The position numbers and the translations under genes were made by a program. Positions 52,371 through 53,824 of a DNA stretch of 53,824 bases are shown here, one piece after another. The stretch's first letter is position 1. Each line of letters starts with the position of its first letter. The notes beneath the pieces were generated by a model that saw nothing but the letters and a program-made list of their open reading frames with translations, was not told the origin of the DNA and searched no databases. Source of the DNA: Pseudomonadota bacterium (GTDB lineage Bacteria; Pseudomonadota; Gammaproteobacteria; Burkholderiales; Rhodocyclaceae); the NCBI GenBank assembly GCA_018262245.1, contig JAGTRV010000013.1, positions 1 through 53,824 of the forward strand. The letters are read 5' to 3'.

Positions 52371-53824
52371 TTATACCGCCGGCTGGGGTGCTGGCGGCGA
52401 GCAACAGGTGCTTCCTTCATAAACCAACGGGATAATGGCCTTCATCGCCTCGCGGCGCGACAGCTTTACCCGCGACATCGCAACAATATTATCGATCTGC
52501 AGATCGGTGGACAGTTGCGGCTTGAGTCCGACCGGCTGACGCGGGTGGAGCTTGAATTCTCGCTTGGCTTTTTCCAGCTGTTCCTTGTTCGAGCTGAAAT
52601 AGCGAGCCGCCGCAATGGTTTCCGGCAGGTGCTTGAGGACATGCCACAGGCTCCAGCGATGCGCCCACAGGCGCTTGGCGAAACGGTGACGATAGCCTTT
52701 GCTGTCATAGAAGCGCTTGACGTGCCAGTTGTACAGCGCGTCCATTTCCTCCCGCGACTTGAAGCCTTCGGGCAGGTAGACAAAGTTCAGACAGTTCATC
52801 AGCCGCCAGTCTTCAATCATCTCGCCGCCGATACCGGCCGCGCATTCATCCCAGATCGGCGCGCCGTGTAGCGGGCTGAACTTGGTCATATTCATTTCGT
52901 CGAGATCCAGCGACAGAATGAAGTCGCTGGTCACCTTGACGGTTTCCGGCGTTTCACCCGGCATGCCGAAGATGAACAAGCCCTTCGCACGCAGGCCGGC
53001 GGCGTGGATCTGGCGAACGGTATCGCGCACCGCATCGAGCGTGACTCCGGCCTTGTGGCGTTCCATCATGCCCGGATCAGCCGACTCGATGCCCATCGAC
53101 ACCATCAATGCCCCGGCCTGCTTCAATTTGGCCAGCATTTCATCCGAGGTATGGCCGGTGCGAATGGCGCAGTTCCACTGGATGCCCAGCGGCTTTTCGA
53201 TCAGTAAATCGCACAAGTCGAAAACCCGTTGCTTCTTGGCCGTGAACAGGTCGTCGTACATGTTGATGTGATAGACCCCGAAGTTGTCCCGCAGGTACTT
53301 CATGTGGTCGTAGGTGTATTGCGCCGAATTGGTCTTGTACAGACGTTCGAATACCGTCCGGTCACAGAAGGAACAGGTGTAAGGACAGCCGCGCGACGTG
53401 ATCATCGTTGCGCCAAAGCGCTTTTCATAAGCGAACAACGGCAGATGATAAGCATGCGGAAAACCGGCCAGCTTTTCGTAGGCTGGGAAAGGCAGTTCGT
53501 CGAGATCAAGAATACGATCGCGGCGCGGATTGACCACAATCCGGCCATTTTCATTGCGCCAGACCAGATTGCCAATTTCGTTCAGCGGCTTGCCATCAGC
53601 CAGATCGAGGAACGATCCTTCACCTTCGCCGATGACCAGATAGTCAATTTCCGGAAAGTGTTCGAGGATAGGCGCGCCGAGCGATGAAACATGGACGTTT
53701 CCGAAGACAATCCTGATCTCGGGGCGACGCTCGCGGATATAAGCGGCTATCTCGAAAGCATCCATGAACCCCGAGGTGGTCGCCGAAAAGCCGACCATTT
53801 CCGGATCAGTCGCCAGCACAATTT
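52371..53824 (-). CDS. B12-binding radical SAM protein (5' part beyond window)
   Basis: At least 482 residues are visible; the start is beyond the right edge. The remaining part of a cobalamin-binding domain (GFSATTSGFMDAFEIA; FGNVHVSSLG) is followed by a radical SAM core with CPYTCSFC (about residue 145 of the visible part) and a long C-terminal region ending STCCSPPAPQPAV. The class contains BchE-like cyclases and class B methylases. It is the first gene upstream of the lipoprotein and pigment block C on the same strand. Confidence 0.88.
   Translation of the reverse strand, partial: IVLATDPEMVGFSATTSGFMDAFEIAAYIRERRPEIRIVFGNVHVSSLGAPILEHFPEIDYLVIGEGEGSFLDLADGKPLNEIGNLVWRNENGRIVVNPRRDRILDLDELPFPAYEKLAGFPHAYHLPLFAYEKRFGATMITSRGCPYTCSFCDRTVFERLYKTNSAQYTYDHMKYLRDNFGVYHINMYDDLFTAKKQRVFDLCDLLIEKPLGIQWNCAIRTGHTSDEMLAKLKQAGALMVSMGIESADPGMMERHKAGVTLDAVRDTVRQIHAAGLRAKGLFIFGMPGETPETVKVTSDFILSLDLDEMNMTKFSPLHGAPIWDECAAGIGGEMIEDWRLMNCLNFVYLPEGFKSREEMDALYNWHVKRFYDSKGYRHRFAKRLWAHRWSLWHVLKHLPETIAAARYFSSNKEQLEKAKREFKLHPRQPVGLKPQLSTDLQIDNIVAMSRVKLSRREAMKAIIPLVYEGSTCCSPPAPQPAV

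Overview
The window looks like a chromosomal segment of a betaproteobacterium, most likely Rhodocyclales (Dechloromonas/Azonexus type). This is inferred from high GC, the recA/rpoN/lptB sequences, an octaheme cytochrome respiratory module and a xanthomonadin-type aryl-polyene locus; no 16S or other decisive marker is present. I see no tRNA, rRNA, CRISPR array, complete insertion sequence or prophage.

Layout. (1) 1-4.1 kb: rpoN (cut by the window edge), lptB, recX and recA on the minus strand. A consensus-like LexA box lies between recA and a divergent small exported protein, followed by an RluA-type pseudouridine synthase. (2) 4.1-14.7 kb: a sodium:solute symporter, VanZ protein, P-type ATPase, 2Fe-2S ferredoxin, alpha/beta hydrolase and a NodI-like ABC ATPase on plus; a HAD phosphatase, a ComB-like phosphatase and a B12-radical SAM protein on minus. 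(3) 14.8-19.3 kb: an apparent anaerobic respiration operon with an FNR-type site, an octaheme c-type cytochrome of the tetrathionate-reductase family, a cytochrome b561-type protein, a DUF3373-like outer-membrane porin and a small periplasmic protein, closed by a strong terminator. (4) 19.4-24.0 kb: an HDOD protein, the NodJ-like permease that should partner the ATPase 9 kb upstream, cutA, dsbD and a PAP2 phosphatase.

(5) 24.07-52.3 kb is the most interesting part: a large aryl-polyene (xanthomonadin-like) pigment locus in three blocks. Block A (24.07-35.3 kb, plus) is a tightly overlapping run of 13 genes: ACP, ketosynthase, second ACP, membrane protein, AMP-ligase, hotdog dehydratase, LpxL-like acyltransferase, LolA-like carrier, MMPL exporter, hydrolase, NodB-type deacetylase, methyltransferase and DUF1615 protein. 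Block B (39.09-42.2 kb, plus) has ketosynthase, chain-length-factor-like protein, dehydratase and ketoreductase. Block C (51.6-44.2 kb, minus) has a flavin-dependent halogenase-like protein, a chorismatase (XanB2-like, hydroxybenzoate source), MipA/OmpV protein, PlsC-like acyltransferase and GT2 glycosyltransferase. It runs on with almost no gaps into an HPP/CBS membrane protein, a cation:proton antiporter and a thioredoxin. A lipoprotein and a second B12-radical SAM protein lie directly upstream of block C.

Proposed working model: chorismatase makes hydroxybenzoate; the AMP-ligase activates it onto an ACP; KS/CLF, KR and dehydratases build the conjugated polyene; halogenase and methyltransferase may decorate the aryl head; the acyltransferases, glycosyltransferase and deacetylase may build a glycolipid anchor; LolA-like and MMPL proteins move it to the outer membrane. 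Two inserts interrupt the locus: 35.3-39.0 kb (Dcu-type dicarboxylate transporter, a hydratase with a signal peptide, an amino-acid-type binding protein) and 42.3-44.2 kb (AT-richer, with a J-like protein lacking HPD and short orphan ORFs).
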